Positions 19,786-30,230 of a stretch of DNA of 64,000 nt are shown here, piece after piece. Below the pieces are notes generated by a model, which searched no databases, was not told where the DNA came from, and was given only the letters and a program-made list of their open reading frames with translations. Made by a program: the position numbers and the translations under genes. This DNA is from Proteus terrae subsp. cibarius (GTDB lineage: Bacteria > Pseudomonadota > Gammaproteobacteria > Enterobacterales > Enterobacteriaceae), in the NCBI RefSeq assembly GCF_011045835.1, contig NZ_CP047349.1, positions 1,302,001-1,366,000 on the forward strand. Direction: 5' to 3'. The number at the start of each line of letters is the position of its first letter. Positions within the stretch are counted from its first letter, which is position 1.

Positions 19786-20247
19786 ATGAAATATCAACAA
19801 TTAGAGAATCTAGAATGTGGCTGGAAGTGGGCTTATCTAGTAAAAAAACACCGTGAAGGTGAATTAATTACCCGTTATATAGAAAAAAGTGCCGCTGATG
19901 AAGTTATTGAGCAACTGTTGCTTCTTGAATCGCAACCATTAAAAGTTTTAGAGTGGATTGATCTGCATATGAATCCTGATTTATCTAATCGGATGAAGCA
20001 AACTATTCGTGCTCGTAGAAAGCGTTATTTTAATGCTGAGCATCAACATACACGCAAAAAATCAATCGACTTAACGTTTAAAGTTTGGCAACGTTTATCT
20101 GCATTGTCACAACGAAGAGGGATCACATTATCAGAAACGATAGTGCAATTAATTGAAGATGCAGAGCGAAAAGAACAATATGCATTGAAAGTGCATAGTT
20201 TAAAAGATGGGCTTATTGAGTTATTAGAACGCGATAAAGAAAAATGA
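19786..20247 (+). CDS. matP: Ter macrodomain protein MatP
   Basis: MatP binds matS sites and organises the chromosome terminus, linking it to the divisome through ZapB. The 153-residue product [15 protein letters not shown]... with [19 protein letters not shown] and the ribbon-helix-helix plus C-terminal coiled coil matches E. coli MatP (150). The ATG at 19786 gives the family start; an upstream ATG would add 12 residues. Its presence fits a chromosomal terminus-proximal segment. Confidence 0.96.
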   Translation: MKYQQLENLECGWKWAYLVKKHREGELITRYIEKSAADEVIEQLLLLESQPLKVLEWIDLHMNPDLSNRMKQTIRARRKRYFNAEHQHTRKKSIDLTFKVWQRLSALSQRRGITLSETIVQLIEDAERKEQYALKVHSLKDGLIELLERDKEK

Positions 20248-20387
20248 GTTGCATTAATTTTGGTTAACCGACTTTGATAATTTATTTTTATAGTTGTTTT
20301 TGTTCTCTGTTTTTATTGTGATATTTCATACCTGTTCGAAAACATTTTTGTCTTTATGTTCCTACCTTAATTTTATCTCTATAAAGA

Positions 20388-20412
20388 AAAACCCTGCCAT
20401 TGGCAGGGTTTT
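20388..20412 (-). terminator. ompA terminator
   Basis: AAAACCCTGCC/GGCAGGGTTTT hairpin with a three-base loop and a U-run on the minus strand, 35 bases beyond ompA. Confidence 0.85.
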
Positions 20413-20447
20413 GAATTCATCAACAGTAGATTATTCTACTATATGAA

Positions 20448-21539
20448 TTATTGACCAGGTTGAACAACAACTTCAGTTGTACCTTGGATTTCAATTTCAA
20501 CACGACGGTCTGGCGCTAAGCAATCGATCAGAGCTGAACGAGCTTTAACGTTGTCACATGTGTTGCCAGTAACTGGATTTTCTTTACCACGACCTTCTGC
20601 AGAGATGCTGTTTGCAGGGATACCTTTAGATACCAGGTAATCAACTACAGATTGAGCACGTTTTTCTGACAGAGGCAGGTTGTAGTTTTGTGAACCGATA
20701 CGGTCAGTGTAACCAATAACTACTACACGACCTTGAGTTGGGTCGATGTTAGCCAGTTCATTGTACAGACCATTCAGAGCTTCTTGACCTTCAGCTTTCA
20801 GAGTAGATTTGTTGAAGTTAAACAGAACGTCTGAACGCAGAGTAAAGGTTTTGTTCTCAACAACTGGAGCTGGAGCTACAACTGGAGCTGGAGCTACAAC
20901 CGGAGCTGGAGTTTCTTGGTTGAAGCGGTAAGCAACACCAACACTCAGCATGCCATTATCTGGACGTGCATTCAGAGTACCTTTATCACCGATGTTGTTG
21001 ATCCACTGATATTCAACACGGGTTGCGATGTTTGGAGTGATCGCGTATTCAGTACCTAATGCGAATACTGGAGAAACACCAGTGTCGTTATTAGAGAAAC
21101 GTTCTTGTTTTGGAGATAAAGAAGTAGCGTTTTTAGTTGCAGAAGAATCTGCACGCCATACCATACCACCTAAACGTGTATAAACGTCTAAGTCATCCAT
21201 TACTGGATAGCTTAATTTAGTGGTTAATTGGATACCTTGAGCACGGAATGCACCGTTGTCATATGAACCTTTATAAGTCATACGACCTAACCAGTCATAA
21301 CCCAGTTCAAAACCTAAGTATTGGTTGTACTGATAACCAGCAAATGCACCTGCACCTAACTGATCACGGTGAGTGTTACCGTTACCGATAGAAGTTTCAC
21401 CGAAATGGTTACTAGTACCTTGGTATTGAGACCAACCTAATTTACCACCAGTATACCAGGTATTGTCTTTTGGAGCTGCTTGCGCTGCAGTTGCGAAAGC
21501 TGCCACTGCCACTGCTAATGCGATAGCTGTCTTTTTCAT
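20448..21539 (-). CDS. ompA: outer-membrane porin OmpA
   Basis: OmpA is the abundant eight-stranded outer-membrane barrel with a periplasmic peptidoglycan-binding domain. The 363-residue precursor has a signal peptide ending AAQA, a barrel of about 190 residues, a hinge of three PAPVV repeats near residues 215-235, and a C-terminal OmpA domain with [11 protein letters not shown] and the [18 protein letters not shown] peptidoglycan segment. Two cysteines sit near the end as in E. coli. I use the ATG at 21539, after GAGG, rather than one six codons upstream. A long AT-rich leader (21540-21886) precedes it. Confidence 0.97.
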   Translation of the reverse strand: MKKTAIALAVAVAAFATAAQAAPKDNTWYTGGKLGWSQYQGTSNHFGETSIGNGNTHRDQLGAGAFAGYQYNQYLGFELGYDWLGRMTYKGSYDNGAFRAQGIQLTTKLSYPVMDDLDVYTRLGGMVWRADSSATKNATSLSPKQERFSNNDTGVSPVFALGTEYAITPNIATRVEYQWINNIGDKGTLNARPDNGMLSVGVAYRFNQETPAPVVAPAPVVAPAPVVENKTFTLRSDVLFNFNKSTLKAEGQEALNGLYNELANIDPTQGRVVVIGYTDRIGSQNYNLPLSEKRAQSVVDYLVSKGIPANSISAEGRGKENPVTGNTCDNVKARSALIDCLAPDRRVEIEIQGTTEVVVQPGQ

Positions 21540-21886
21540 TTTACGCCTCGTTATCATCCAAGTTAGGCATTTGGCTTTAAGCCTTATTATTTGCCCTTGG
21601 TTAAATTATTGTTAGGAATCCAATGCTTTCATCAAATGATGATCCCAAAAATGGGATTTAAAGCATAACCTTAACGACATAAAGTCTACAATGAACTTAA
21701 AAAGTTACAAGTAATCCTTTAAAATTCGACTTAAAATTTTAAAAAGATCCGCCTTATTCCACAATGGGAAAGATTCTGTATTTTTGTTAAATTTATTGTA
21801 ACTATATGATTTAGGTTATAAATACATTTGACTTATCTTAAATGATATCAGGGCATCTTGAGTATTAGGAAAACTCTTAAATTTCA

Positions 21887-22438
21887 CTAATGGTAGTGAA
21901 TTGAATGAATTTTTACGGAATTCAAATGTCGTTTAGATGCATTACTACTTTCTAAATGGATATTCGTATTAATTTGCTGTCGCATAATAAACCCGAGGGT
22001 TTTTCCTTTACTGGCAGCAGATTCTAACCGTTTCATCTCTTCTGACGATATTTCTGGTAACCAACCGAGTACTACACTGTAATTACCACTCATCAGTGCT
22101 TTTTCCATTAAATCAACAGTGGTTATCATATTTATATGATTTAATTGGATTATTTTGTTAAGTGGTAATCCTGCATTTTTTAACCAAGTACGATTTAGCT
22201 TTTGTTGTGGGTTTAACCACAATAACCAGCGTGATTCATGACTATACTGTTTCAATAGTGGTAAAAGTATGTGATTAATGACGAGCGGATTTTGGTAGAG
22301 GAGTTCACTCACCATGCCTTGTTTATTATTACTATCGTAAGTCGCCACTGTTGAAGGGATAGATAGAGGTAATACCTCATTTGAGATCTCTTGGAGAATG
22401 GCGTTCTGTCTTGTCGGAGATGATGTTGAGAGTTTCAT
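21887..22438 (-). CDS. sulA: SOS cell division inhibitor SulA
   Basis: SulA blocks FtsZ polymerisation during the SOS response and is degraded by Lon. The 183-residue product shares SRWLLWLNPQQKL, GLPLNKIIQ, SGNYSVVLGWL and the C-terminal KIHSIHYH with E. coli SulA; the last residues are the Lon recognition tail. The N-terminus is longer than in E. coli (169). A perfect LexA box lies 22 bases upstream. Confidence 0.94.
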   Translation of the reverse strand: MKLSTSSPTRQNAILQEISNEVLPLSIPSTVATYDSNNKQGMVSELLYQNPLVINHILLPLLKQYSHESRWLLWLNPQQKLNRTWLKNAGLPLNKIIQLNHINMITTVDLMEKALMSGNYSVVLGWLPEISSEEMKRLESAASKGKTLGFIMRQQINTNIHLESSNASKRHLNSVKIHSIHYH

Positions 22439-22459
22439 ATTTACCTCGTTCCATATGCA

Positions 22460-22475
22460 CTGTATGAATATACAG
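22460..22475. promoter_or_regulatory. LexA box of sulA
   Basis: CTGTATGAATATACAG: both conserved half-sites CTGT and ACAG with eight bases between, exactly the LexA consensus. It lies 22 bases before the sulA start. Confidence 0.92.
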
Positions 22476-22667
22476 TATCTCTATATTTCGCTTAAATCAA
22501 GCTCATTTTTTTGAAAGTTCCTCTCAAATTTCATGTAAATCTCTATTTTTAAGTCGTTAACTATTGGCAATAAAAAGGAAATTCTTTATTGTCTTTCTTG
22601 CTATGTCTTATGCATGTTTTTGAATTCAAAGATAAAATTTAATCTTAAAATTTGTGTTGGAGTTTCA

Positions 22668-23276
22668 ATGTTATTTTTACCTGAGCAAAGGAAGGCTCAT
22701 TTGTTATCGCGTATTGCGCAATATGGAGAGTTAACGACAAAGTCTCAATTTGGTGGTGTTAGCTTAATGATTGATGAGGTTATGTTTGCTATCACGTCTG
22801 GTAATGAGTTTTATTTAAAAGGAAGTGGTTTTTTAGAAACTCTCTATAAGGCAACAAAAATGAGTTCCTATACCTATTTGAAAAAAGGAATTCCTATCAT
22901 ATTGCGTTATTACCACATAACGGATTCGTTATGGGAAAATCAGCAAAAATTAGATCAATATATTGATATGTCATATCACTACAGTATTCAAGAATATTTA
23001 GGGCAACGAAAGAAGCCTTGCAGAATAAAAGACTTACCTAATCTAGGTGTGATATTAGAAAAAAGATTGAATCAAATTGGTATTAATCAAGTTGAAGAAC
23101 TGCGCTTAATCGGTGCTAAAGCGTGTTATCTAAAACTAATGCATAGCCAAAATTTGAGAAATAGTGAACTTTTACTTTCATTGGCAGGAGCAATTGTTGG
23201 GTGCCATCGTTCAGTATTGCCTAGTCAACTTAAAATGGAGTTATTAAATTGGTATAACGAATTGTCTTTTCAATAA
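22668..23276 (+). CDS. sxy: competence/CRP coactivator Sxy (TfoX)
   Basis: Sxy (TfoX) works with CRP at CRP-S promoters of competence genes. The 202-residue product has the N-terminal TfoX domain (FGGVSLMIDEVMFAI) and the C-terminal domain (KDLPNLGVILEKRL, LRLIGAKACYLKL). I chose the ATG at 22668, preceded by GGAG, over one 18 codons upstream. It is divergent from sulA, as in E. coli. Confidence 0.92.
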   Translation: MLFLPEQRKAHLLSRIAQYGELTTKSQFGGVSLMIDEVMFAITSGNEFYLKGSGFLETLYKATKMSSYTYLKKGIPIILRYYHITDSLWENQQKLDQYIDMSYHYSIQEYLGQRKKPCRIKDLPNLGVILEKRLNQIGINQVEELRLIGAKACYLKLMHSQNLRNSELLLSLAGAIVGCHRSVLPSQLKMELLNWYNELSFQ

Positions 23277-23346
23277 GATAAAAGTAATGACCGTTATTTT
23301 CTCTAATGTGCTTATGGGAATTAGAGAAAATAACGTCAATTAGAGA

Positions 23347-25515
23347 TTAGACTTGAGGTTGATGTAGGCTATTTGATTCGCTTTGCTCAATAATTTGGAT
23401 ACAACTAATAATTTGTGGCAGTAAATCTAATAGTAATCGGATTTGAGTGAGTACTAATTGAATACGAGGATTATCTGAATTAGGTAATAGATTGATCCTT
23501 TCAATTAATTCTACATGAGATTGCTTAACCTCTTCATTTTGAAGTTTTTTTCGACGTAAAGCCGAATCGATATAACAAACAGTATCATTAAGCAAAGTGA
23601 GTACATTCTCATCTTCTATTTTTGAACGATGAACGCCAAGTGCAGAAATATAACTGAGTAAAGTATGATTTAAGCAAAGCAACTGGAAAGCGACTTCTTG
23701 GAAAGCTTGATAACTTTTTGGCTCTGATGACATATTGGAGATCAGTGATGCTAACTCACCATCACTGCTATGGGCATTTCGACGAGCAATTCGATAACTC
23801 AAGCTATTATCTTTTCCTTGGTAATACTGAATAAGGATGGCATCAAGATAATAGCAGTTATTTGTCATTGTTTTTTGAATAACAACAGGCAATTGGCGGA
23901 ATTTCCAATCAGGCCAAATAAAGCTGACGGCAAACCATGCTATAGCACAGCCTATCAAGGTATCGATAATACGAGGGAGGGCAACGTCATAGCCTTCACC
24001 CAGTAAATTGAAGCTTAATAAAACCAATAAAGTAATAAATAGTGTTGCATGTGCATATTGTATGGTTCTAAATGCGAAAAAGAGCGTACCAGTTATCACA
24101 ATTAAAACTAACTGACCTTCGATTGAAGGAACAAAATATAAAATAGGGAAACCGATTAAAATACCAATAATAGTACCACTCACACGTAAGGTAAGACGTC
24201 GACGAGTAGCATTGTAGTTGGGTTGGCAAACAAACAGGCTGGTCAATAATATCCAATAGCCTCTATCCAATTGGAAAAATTGAATAATGGCATAACCAAT
24301 ACATAACACGAGTGACATCCTAACGGCATGTCTAAAAAGTGCCGATTTAGGCGTGAGGTGCTCTTTTATTCTTAGTGCAATATCGCGCCACCCAGTTAAA
24401 CCATCATCAGATAGTTGCGTCTCTTCCTTTTGGTCATGAGATATTTGGTATTGCTCTGTACTAATACTTCGTAAAAGCGCATCAATACCTTGAAGATTTT
24501 GCAGTAAGTTATTTAAAGGTGTTATTAATTGAGGCTCTGAAGTCGTGTTTTTTAAATGATTTAATGCATTTTCTAAATAATTTATAGCGCGTTCTAATGA
24601 AGGATTATGCTGATATTTTTTATGCCAAAGAATAGATTGTGCAACTTGTTCACAAGCTCGTGCCTGCATAGAAAGTAGACGTTGAAAACGAAATAACACA
24701 TCGCTATGTCGCAATTCATTACTTAATAGTTGGTATTGAACATGTGACGAACTTGCTCGTTCATGAATATCTTGAGCAACAAAATAGTAATGAAGTGTGA
24801 AACGACTACTACGTTGGCCCCTGTCACCTTTTAATCGACTTAATAATGTAACTTTAGTTTGGTTCATAGTGTCAATTAGTTGGCTATTTGCCATTGCTAA
24901 ATTATAAAGCGAATGTTGATAGTCATCTTCAATATCAGGATCAAATAATGTTGCTTTAGCTTCGAGGTAAGTTGCAAGTTGTTGGTAGCAGCGTGTTAAA
25001 TTGTCCTGAACTGGACGAATTGGGAATAATAAGTGACCAACTAATGTTAAAGAGTTATACCAGATAGCCCCTAACAGTAATAAAACGGGTTGTTCATACC
25101 ATTCAGGGAAAATAGGCATACCCAACATAGTATAAATTGCGATTAATAAAGCACCAAAAGCAATAGTCGCGTAACGTTGCCCTAAAGCACCTAATAAAAT
25201 GAATCCCCAAGTAGAAATGGCTAAACCACAAAAGAATAAAATAGGATATGGGTAAAGCAGCCCTATTGATGCTGAAGCAAGAAGAAAACAGCATAAGGTG
25301 ATAACGAGGTTTTTTAAACGGCCAACGAGCCTATCATCTAAGTCAGTTAATGCAGCCGCTACCACGCCTAAAGTTAGAGGAATTGTATATTTAGGCTCTT
25401 GCCCTAAAATCCAAGGAAACAAAGTCGTTCCTGTAAGCGCGATTATTATGCGAATATAATATAAAAAGTGGCTATTATAGATAAATCGGCGGGCGCCATT
25501 TAGCAAAGTGAACAC
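23347..25515 (-). CDS. yccS: FUSC-family inner membrane protein YccS
   Basis: A 722-residue membrane protein of the YccS/YhfK family with two clusters of hydrophobic helices (about residues 15-165 and 395-530) and a long cytoplasmic helical domain between and after them. The family is related to aromatic-acid efflux proteins, but its substrate is unknown. In E. coli yccF intervenes before helD; here none is present. Confidence 0.9.
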   Translation of the reverse strand: MFTLLNGARRFIYNSHFLYYIRIIIALTGTTLFPWILGQEPKYTIPLTLGVVAAALTDLDDRLVGRLKNLVITLCCFLLASASIGLLYPYPILFFCGLAISTWGFILLGALGQRYATIAFGALLIAIYTMLGMPIFPEWYEQPVLLLLGAIWYNSLTLVGHLLFPIRPVQDNLTRCYQQLATYLEAKATLFDPDIEDDYQHSLYNLAMANSQLIDTMNQTKVTLLSRLKGDRGQRSSRFTLHYYFVAQDIHERASSSHVQYQLLSNELRHSDVLFRFQRLLSMQARACEQVAQSILWHKKYQHNPSLERAINYLENALNHLKNTTSEPQLITPLNNLLQNLQGIDALLRSISTEQYQISHDQKEETQLSDDGLTGWRDIALRIKEHLTPKSALFRHAVRMSLVLCIGYAIIQFFQLDRGYWILLTSLFVCQPNYNATRRRLTLRVSGTIIGILIGFPILYFVPSIEGQLVLIVITGTLFFAFRTIQYAHATLFITLLVLLSFNLLGEGYDVALPRIIDTLIGCAIAWFAVSFIWPDWKFRQLPVVIQKTMTNNCYYLDAILIQYYQGKDNSLSYRIARRNAHSSDGELASLISNMSSEPKSYQAFQEVAFQLLCLNHTLLSYISALGVHRSKIEDENVLTLLNDTVCYIDSALRRKKLQNEEVKQSHVELIERINLLPNSDNPRIQLVLTQIRLLLDLLPQIISCIQIIEQSESNSLHQPQV

Positions 25516-25629
25516 AAAAAGCCCTTAAATAAACAAGATGAAGATAATTACCTCTTAGAATATAGGGTTTATCACCGATTAAAAAGAGCTTAACAACAGA
25601 CTATTTGTTATTTATTGCAGGAATTACGT

Positions 25630-27681
25630 ATGGAACTGAAATCCACCCCGATGGGACAACGTTTAGCACAACATCCTTATAATAGAGTCAAATTGTTAAA
25701 TGCAGGTATTGAAGTCAGTGGTGAAAAACATCAGTATTTAATTCCTTTTAACGAATTGATTAATATTTTTTGTAAAAAAGGGATTGTGTGGGGGGAATTA
25801 GAATTCTTATTGCCTGAAGATAAAGTTGTTCGATTACATGGAACAGACTGGGAAGAAACTCAGCAGTTTTATCGTTATCTTTATCAAACATGGCAAAATT
25901 GGAGCAAAGAAATGAGCGAAATAAGTGCTCAGGTTCTTGAGAAACAGCTCCATAATATTAATGAAATCACTCAATCAAATAGATGGATAAAACAGTCTAA
26001 ATTGAGTGAAATTCAACAATCTATCAAAGAAAGCTTTTCTGCTATTCCTCTTCCTCTTGAACGCCTTACTCAATTTGATAATTGCCAAACACTTTACCAG
26101 CAATGTTTGGAATGGCTAAAGCAAGGTGAAACACTTATTAATAAAGAAAACTCTGCATGGGTAACTCAAATATTAAGTGAACATGCGGAATTTTTTAATA
26201 CGATTGAATCATCACCATTAAATGAATCACAATGTCGAGCCGTAATTAATGGTGAAGAAAATATCCTTGTTCTAGCGGGTGCGGGAAGTGGTAAAACATC
26301 AGTATTAGTCGCGAGAGCAGGTTGGTTATTACGTCGTCAGTTAGCGCAACCTGCTCAAATTTTATTGCTTGCTTTTGGGCGTAAAGCTGCACAAGAAATG
26401 AATGAAAGACTTTCTAGTCGTTTAAATGCCGATATTATGGCAAAAACATTTCATGCACTAGCATTATCCATTATTCAACAAGCGACAAAAAAGCAACCTA
26501 AAATTAGTGAGCTTGAAACAAATAGTGAAAAAAGAAGATCTCTATTATTAGGTGAATGGCGAGAGCAGTGCCAACAGAAAAAAGCACAAGCAAAAGGGTG
26601 GCGAGAGTGGTTATCTCAAGAATTTGAATGGGATATCCCCGACGGTGAGTTTTGGCATGATAAAAAATTAGAAAACCAAGTTGTTGTAAGATTAGAGCGT
26701 TGGGTTGGTTTATTAAGAATGCACGGTGGTAGCCAAAAATCTCTGATCGAAAGTGTACAGCCTGAATATACAGAAGCCTTTAAAAAATATTTAAAATTAT
26801 TATCACCATTATTAAAAGCTTGGAAAACGGCATTAAAAGAAGAAGAAGCGATCGACTTTTCGGGCTTATTACATCAAGCTATTAATCTGATTGAAAAAGG
26901 GCGTTTTATTAGCCCATGGAAACATATTCTTGTTGATGAATTCCAAGATATTTCACCCTTAAGAGCTTCATTATTAACGGCATTAAAACAGCAAAATAAA
27001 CAAACATCTCTATTTGCCGTGGGCGATGATTGGCAAGCCATTTATCGTTTTAGTGGCGCAGAATTATTATTAACGACTTCTTTTCATCGCTCTTTTGGCG
27101 AAGGTGCTGAATGCGCACTAGATACGACTTATCGTTTTAATGACACGATAGGAAATATTGCCAATACGTTTATTCAACAAAACCCAACTCAATTATCTAA
27201 GCCTTTAAATAGCTTAGTGAAAGGTAATAAAAAGTCAGTTGCACTGTTATCTGACGATCAACTTGAAAATTTACTAAATAAAATGAGTGGTTATGTAGAA
27301 GAAAATGAAACTATTCTTTTACTCGCTCGTTATCACTATTTAAAACCAGAATTATTAAAAAAAGCAAAAACACGTTGGCCTAAATTAGACCTACAATTTA
27401 TGACTTTTCATGCTTCAAAAGGGCAACAAGCGGATTACGTTATTATTTTAGGTTTACAAGAAGGTAAAGATGGTTTTCCAGCACCGGCAAGAGAATCGAT
27501 TATTGAATTGGCATTACTGCCTAGTGTTGAAGATTATCCTAATGCAGAAGAACGACGTTTAATGTATGTCGCTTTAACAAGAGCAAAAAAACAAGTATGG
27601 CTATTATTTAATAAACAACAGCCATCTTGTTTTGTTTCAGAGCTAAAATCTCAAGGTGTTCCTATACAGCGAAAACCTTAG
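25630..27681 (+). CDS. helD: DNA helicase IV
   Basis: HelD is a 3'-5' superfamily 1 helicase. The 683-residue product (E. coli 684) has Walker A AGAGSGKTS, DEFQDIS Walker B, GDDWQAIYRF and the C-terminal VALTRAK motif VI. The N-terminal helicase IV specific region (HPYNRVKLLNAGI) is present. The ATG at 25630 matches the E. coli start. Confidence 0.96.
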   Translation: MELKSTPMGQRLAQHPYNRVKLLNAGIEVSGEKHQYLIPFNELINIFCKKGIVWGELEFLLPEDKVVRLHGTDWEETQQFYRYLYQTWQNWSKEMSEISAQVLEKQLHNINEITQSNRWIKQSKLSEIQQSIKESFSAIPLPLERLTQFDNCQTLYQQCLEWLKQGETLINKENSAWVTQILSEHAEFFNTIESSPLNESQCRAVINGEENILVLAGAGSGKTSVLVARAGWLLRRQLAQPAQILLLAFGRKAAQEMNERLSSRLNADIMAKTFHALALSIIQQATKKQPKISELETNSEKRRSLLLGEWREQCQQKKAQAKGWREWLSQEFEWDIPDGEFWHDKKLENQVVVRLERWVGLLRMHGGSQKSLIESVQPEYTEAFKKYLKLLSPLLKAWKTALKEEEAIDFSGLLHQAINLIEKGRFISPWKHILVDEFQDISPLRASLLTALKQQNKQTSLFAVGDDWQAIYRFSGAELLLTTSFHRSFGEGAECALDTTYRFNDTIGNIANTFIQQNPTQLSKPLNSLVKGNKKSVALLSDDQLENLLNKMSGYVEENETILLLARYHYLKPELLKKAKTRWPKLDLQFMTFHASKGQQADYVIILGLQEGKDGFPAPARESIIELALLPSVEDYPNAEERRLMYVALTRAKKQVWLLFNKQQPSCFVSELKSQGVPIQRKP

Positions 27682-27682
27682 A

Positions 27683-28141
27683 TTATTTTAATCTCTCTTT
27701 TAAATAACCTTCGTAATCTGGAATTTTAATTGTAGATTCTTGTGAAAAGAGAGGTGATGAAATTAAAAAGTTCGCAGTTGCACGATTTGTTGCGACTGGG
27801 ATGTTCCAGACTGTAGCTAAGCGTAGAAGAGCTTTAACATCTGGATCGTGTGGAACGGCATTTAATGGATCCCAAAAGAAAATCATAATATCAATTTTCT
27901 TTTCGGCGATCATTGCACCTATTTGTTGGTCGCCGCCCATTGGGCCACTTAGCATTTGAGTAACAGTAAGGCCAGTGTGGTGATTAATTAAATTACCAGT
28001 AGTTCCTGTTGCAAATAACTTGTGTAGAGACAGTTGTTCACGATTATTTTCAACCCATTCCAGTAATGAGCTTTTACAGTGGTCATGGGCAACAAGCGCG
28101 ATATTCTTTTCTTTTAAGAGCGTGCGGTCAATTTGTTCCAT
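27683..28141 (-). CDS. mgsA: methylglyoxal synthase
   Basis: MgsA converts dihydroxyacetone phosphate to methylglyoxal and phosphate, a bypass of lower glycolysis under phosphate limitation. The 152-residue product equals the family length and has ALVAHDHCK, the phosphate-binding ATGTTG and [11 protein letters not shown] with the catalytic aspartate. It converges with helD, stops one base apart. Confidence 0.97.
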   Translation of the reverse strand: MEQIDRTLLKEKNIALVAHDHCKSSLLEWVENNREQLSLHKLFATGTTGNLINHHTGLTVTQMLSGPMGGDQQIGAMIAEKKIDIMIFFWDPLNAVPHDPDVKALLRLATVWNIPVATNRATANFLISSPLFSQESTIKIPDYEGYLKERLK

Positions 28142-28278
28142 TTGATACCTTTAAAAATAAATATAGTTATTGTTCCAGTTTTCAAAATACCTTTTTTTTA
28201 TCTTATAAGCTATGAACAGATCAAGATACTATGATGTATCATAATATTTTCAATCTTCATGATGAACGGAGTAGATAA

Positions 28279-28692
28279 ATGGTGGATTCAGACATTTATG
28301 ACATTTTAAGAAGCGTTAAGACCATTGCGCTTGTTGGTGCGAGTAATAAAGAAGATCGCCCAAGCTATAAAGTCATGAAATTCCTATTAGAACAAGGCTA
28401 TGATGTTATTCCTGTTAATCCAGGTATGTCAGGGCAAACCTTATTGGGGCAACAATGTTATGCTTCATTAAAAGATATCCCTGTTGCTGTTGATATGGTT
28501 GATGTTTTTCGTCAATCTGATGTTGCATTAGAAATTGCAAAAGAAGCAATTGAAATTAAAGCCAAAGTATTATGGTTGCAAATTGGTGTTATTAATGAAG
28601 AGGCTAAAGATTTAGCTGAAGATGCAGGTTTACGTGTGGTAATGGATCGCTGCCCTAAAAAAGAAATTGAAGCGCATGGCCTTCCTTGGTAA
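28279..28692 (+). CDS. yccU: CoA-binding protein YccU
   Basis: A 137-residue Rossmann-fold protein of the CoA-binding (succinyl-CoA synthetase alpha-like) family; LVGASNKEDRPSYKV is the nucleotide-binding loop and VMDRCPKKE lies near the C-terminus. E. coli YccU has the same length. Physiological role unknown. Divergent from mgsA, with a terminator after the stop. Confidence 0.92.
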   Translation: MVDSDIYDILRSVKTIALVGASNKEDRPSYKVMKFLLEQGYDVIPVNPGMSGQTLLGQQCYASLKDIPVAVDMVDVFRQSDVALEIAKEAIEIKAKVLWLQIGVINEEAKDLAEDAGLRVVMDRCPKKEIEAHGLPW

Positions 28693-28705
28693 TACACCAA
28701 AATAA

Positions 28706-28730
28706 AATCGCCGAAAACAAATCGGCGATT
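28706..28730 (+). terminator. yccU terminator
   Basis: AATCGCCGA (28706-28714) pairs with TCGGCGATT (28722-28730) between the convergent yccU and hspQ genes. Confidence 0.65.
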
Positions 28731-28770
28731 GTCATTTCATTCAGATCACTACTTATGTAGATTAATTGAG

Positions 28771-29091
28771 TTAATTTCTTAATCGTGGTGCCTGTAATTG
28801 GCTACGAATTGACTGTGATAACTCATCCAATGAGTCATTATCTAAGTGTTCATCTGAAACTTCATAAGTTATCTGCGCTTCAGCAAGATAAGTATGAACG
28901 GGTTGTCCTTCATCATCTTCCATCACAACATGGTACCAAGGTGCTGCTCGCAAGGTCACATTAGATGCAATATCATCCTCATTAGGTTGATCAAGGGAAT
29001 ATTCAGCATCCACATCGACAACAACGCCTAAGTAGCCGAGTAATTTATGTCTAACTTGCTGTCCTATCCCAAATTTGCTGGCGGTCATCAT
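28771..29091 (-). CDS. hspQ: heat shock protein HspQ
   Basis: HspQ is a hemimethylated-DNA-binding YccV-like protein and a specificity factor for Lon. The 106-residue product [16 protein letters not shown]... with [13 protein letters not shown] and a QLQAPRLRN tail matches E. coli HspQ (105). GGAGGTGAT precedes the tandem ATGs. rlmI, its E. coli neighbour, is absent from this interval. Confidence 0.95.
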   Translation of the reverse strand: MMTASKFGIGQQVRHKLLGYLGVVVDVDAEYSLDQPNEDDIASNVTLRAAPWYHVVMEDDEGQPVHTYLAEAQITYEVSDEHLDNDSLDELSQSIRSQLQAPRLRN

Positions 29092-29288
29092 AGTATCACC
29101 TCCATATAGCCTTGCTTATTGGTTATATATATGAGGGCACAAAGTGAAATTTCAAGGATTTGAAAAAAATATAATCCTTTGCTTTCATTATGAATAAAGA
29201 ACCTCACAAAATCAGATTATCTATTGTATAAAGAAAAGACAATAACCTAGACAGAATTTTTATTTGAAAAATACTATTAGAAGGGCAT

Positions 29289-29570
29289 ATGAAAATCGGT
29301 AGAGAATATATTATTCAAGGGCGAGTTCAAGGTGTTGGTTTTCGTTTTTTTACTTATCAATGGATGAAAAAACAACCAATAACAGGATATGTTTGGAATC
29401 GTGATGATGGTAGCGTGGGAGTAAAGGCTTTCGCGGAAGAAAATGCGTTAAAAGAATTTGAGGATTGGTTAGAAGCTGGTGGCCCAAGAAGTGCAAAAAT
29501 TACATTTTGGTCAGCAACATCTTGTGAATATGAAAAAATGGCAGACTTTTCAATCCACCATTATGAGTAA
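29289..29570 (+). CDS. yccX: acylphosphatase
   Basis: Acylphosphatase hydrolyses carboxyl-phosphate bonds. The 93-residue product has the catalytic arginine in GRVQGVGFRFF and the substrate asparagine in GYVWNRDDGSV. It converges with tusE as in E. coli. Confidence 0.94.
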   Translation: MKIGREYIIQGRVQGVGFRFFTYQWMKKQPITGYVWNRDDGSVGVKAFAEENALKEFEDWLEAGGPRSAKITFWSATSCEYEKMADFSIHHYE

Positions 29571-29613
29571 TATTGTTTTAATGATTTCTAATTATCTTTA
29601 TCGAAAGATAATC

Positions 29614-29943
29614 TTAAATACATTTAACGGGTTTTGGTAAACCGGCAAGTTTTGTAGCTTGTTTTGCAGGGCCTTTAGGAAATAAACGATAAAGATAACG
29701 GCTATTCCCTTTTTCATCGCCATATTTTTGTGCAAGTGCTTTTACTAGCATACGAATAGCAGGAGAGGTATTAAATTCTAAATAAAATTGGCGAACAAAA
29801 CGGATAATCTCCCAATGTTGTTCTGTAAGCTCAATTTCTTCTAGTTCAGCTAATGTTGGAACCATATCTTCATTCCACTCATTGCTATTTTTTAAATAAC
29901 CGTGACTATCTGTCTCGATTTCTTTTCCGTTAAATACAAACAT
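29614..29943 (-). CDS. tusE: sulfur relay protein TusE
   Basis: TusE accepts sulfur from TusBCD and hands it to MnmA for 2-thiouridine formation in tRNA. The 109-residue product ends PKPVKCI, placing the active cysteine second from the end as in E. coli, and has [24 protein letters not shown] 29943 gives the family length; an in-frame upstream start is not needed. Confidence 0.95.
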   Translation of the reverse strand: MFVFNGKEIETDSHGYLKNSNEWNEDMVPTLAELEEIELTEQHWEIIRFVRQFYLEFNTSPAIRMLVKALAQKYGDEKGNSRYLYRLFPKGPAKQATKLAGLPKPVKCI

Positions 29944-30125
29944 GTGAGTAGCAACCAATCAAAAATAATACCGCTAATTTAGCAAAAAGAAGGAAAATAC
30001 CCAAGTAGAACCCATAAATCGTTGATAAATTAAGCCATTGACTTGTAATGCGTTTAATTTTACGGCAAACAGTACAATAAGGGCTTTACAACATAAGCTT
30101 AGGTGTTTATATTGCTCCCCATTGC

Positions 30126-30213
30126 GGAGGGGTGGCCGAGCGGCTGAAGGCAGCGGTCTTGAAAACCGCCGATGGGAAACCATCCGAGAGTTCGAATCTC
30201 TCCTCCTCCGCCA
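30126..30213 (+). tRNA. serT: tRNA-Ser (anticodon UGA)
   Basis: An 88-nt class II tRNA with encoded CCA. Acceptor GGAGGGG pairs with CTCCTCC, anticodon loop CTTGAAA gives UGA in a 5-bp stem, there is a long variable arm (GATGGGAAACCATC), and the T loop is TTCGAAT. It is the E. coli serT counterpart. The prophage integrase starts about 165 bases downstream, so the 3' part of this tRNA is the probable attachment core (attL side). Confidence 0.97.
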
Positions 30214-30230
30214 TCTCAACATCTCCTAGC

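Noticed and set aside
20870..20920. Short tandem repeat in ompA
   Set aside because: It encodes the normal PAPVV hinge between barrel and periplasmic domain.
29974..30222. 82-codon frame crossing the tRNA-Ser gene
   Set aside because: It includes the whole tRNA in reverse; a common false gene at tRNA loci.
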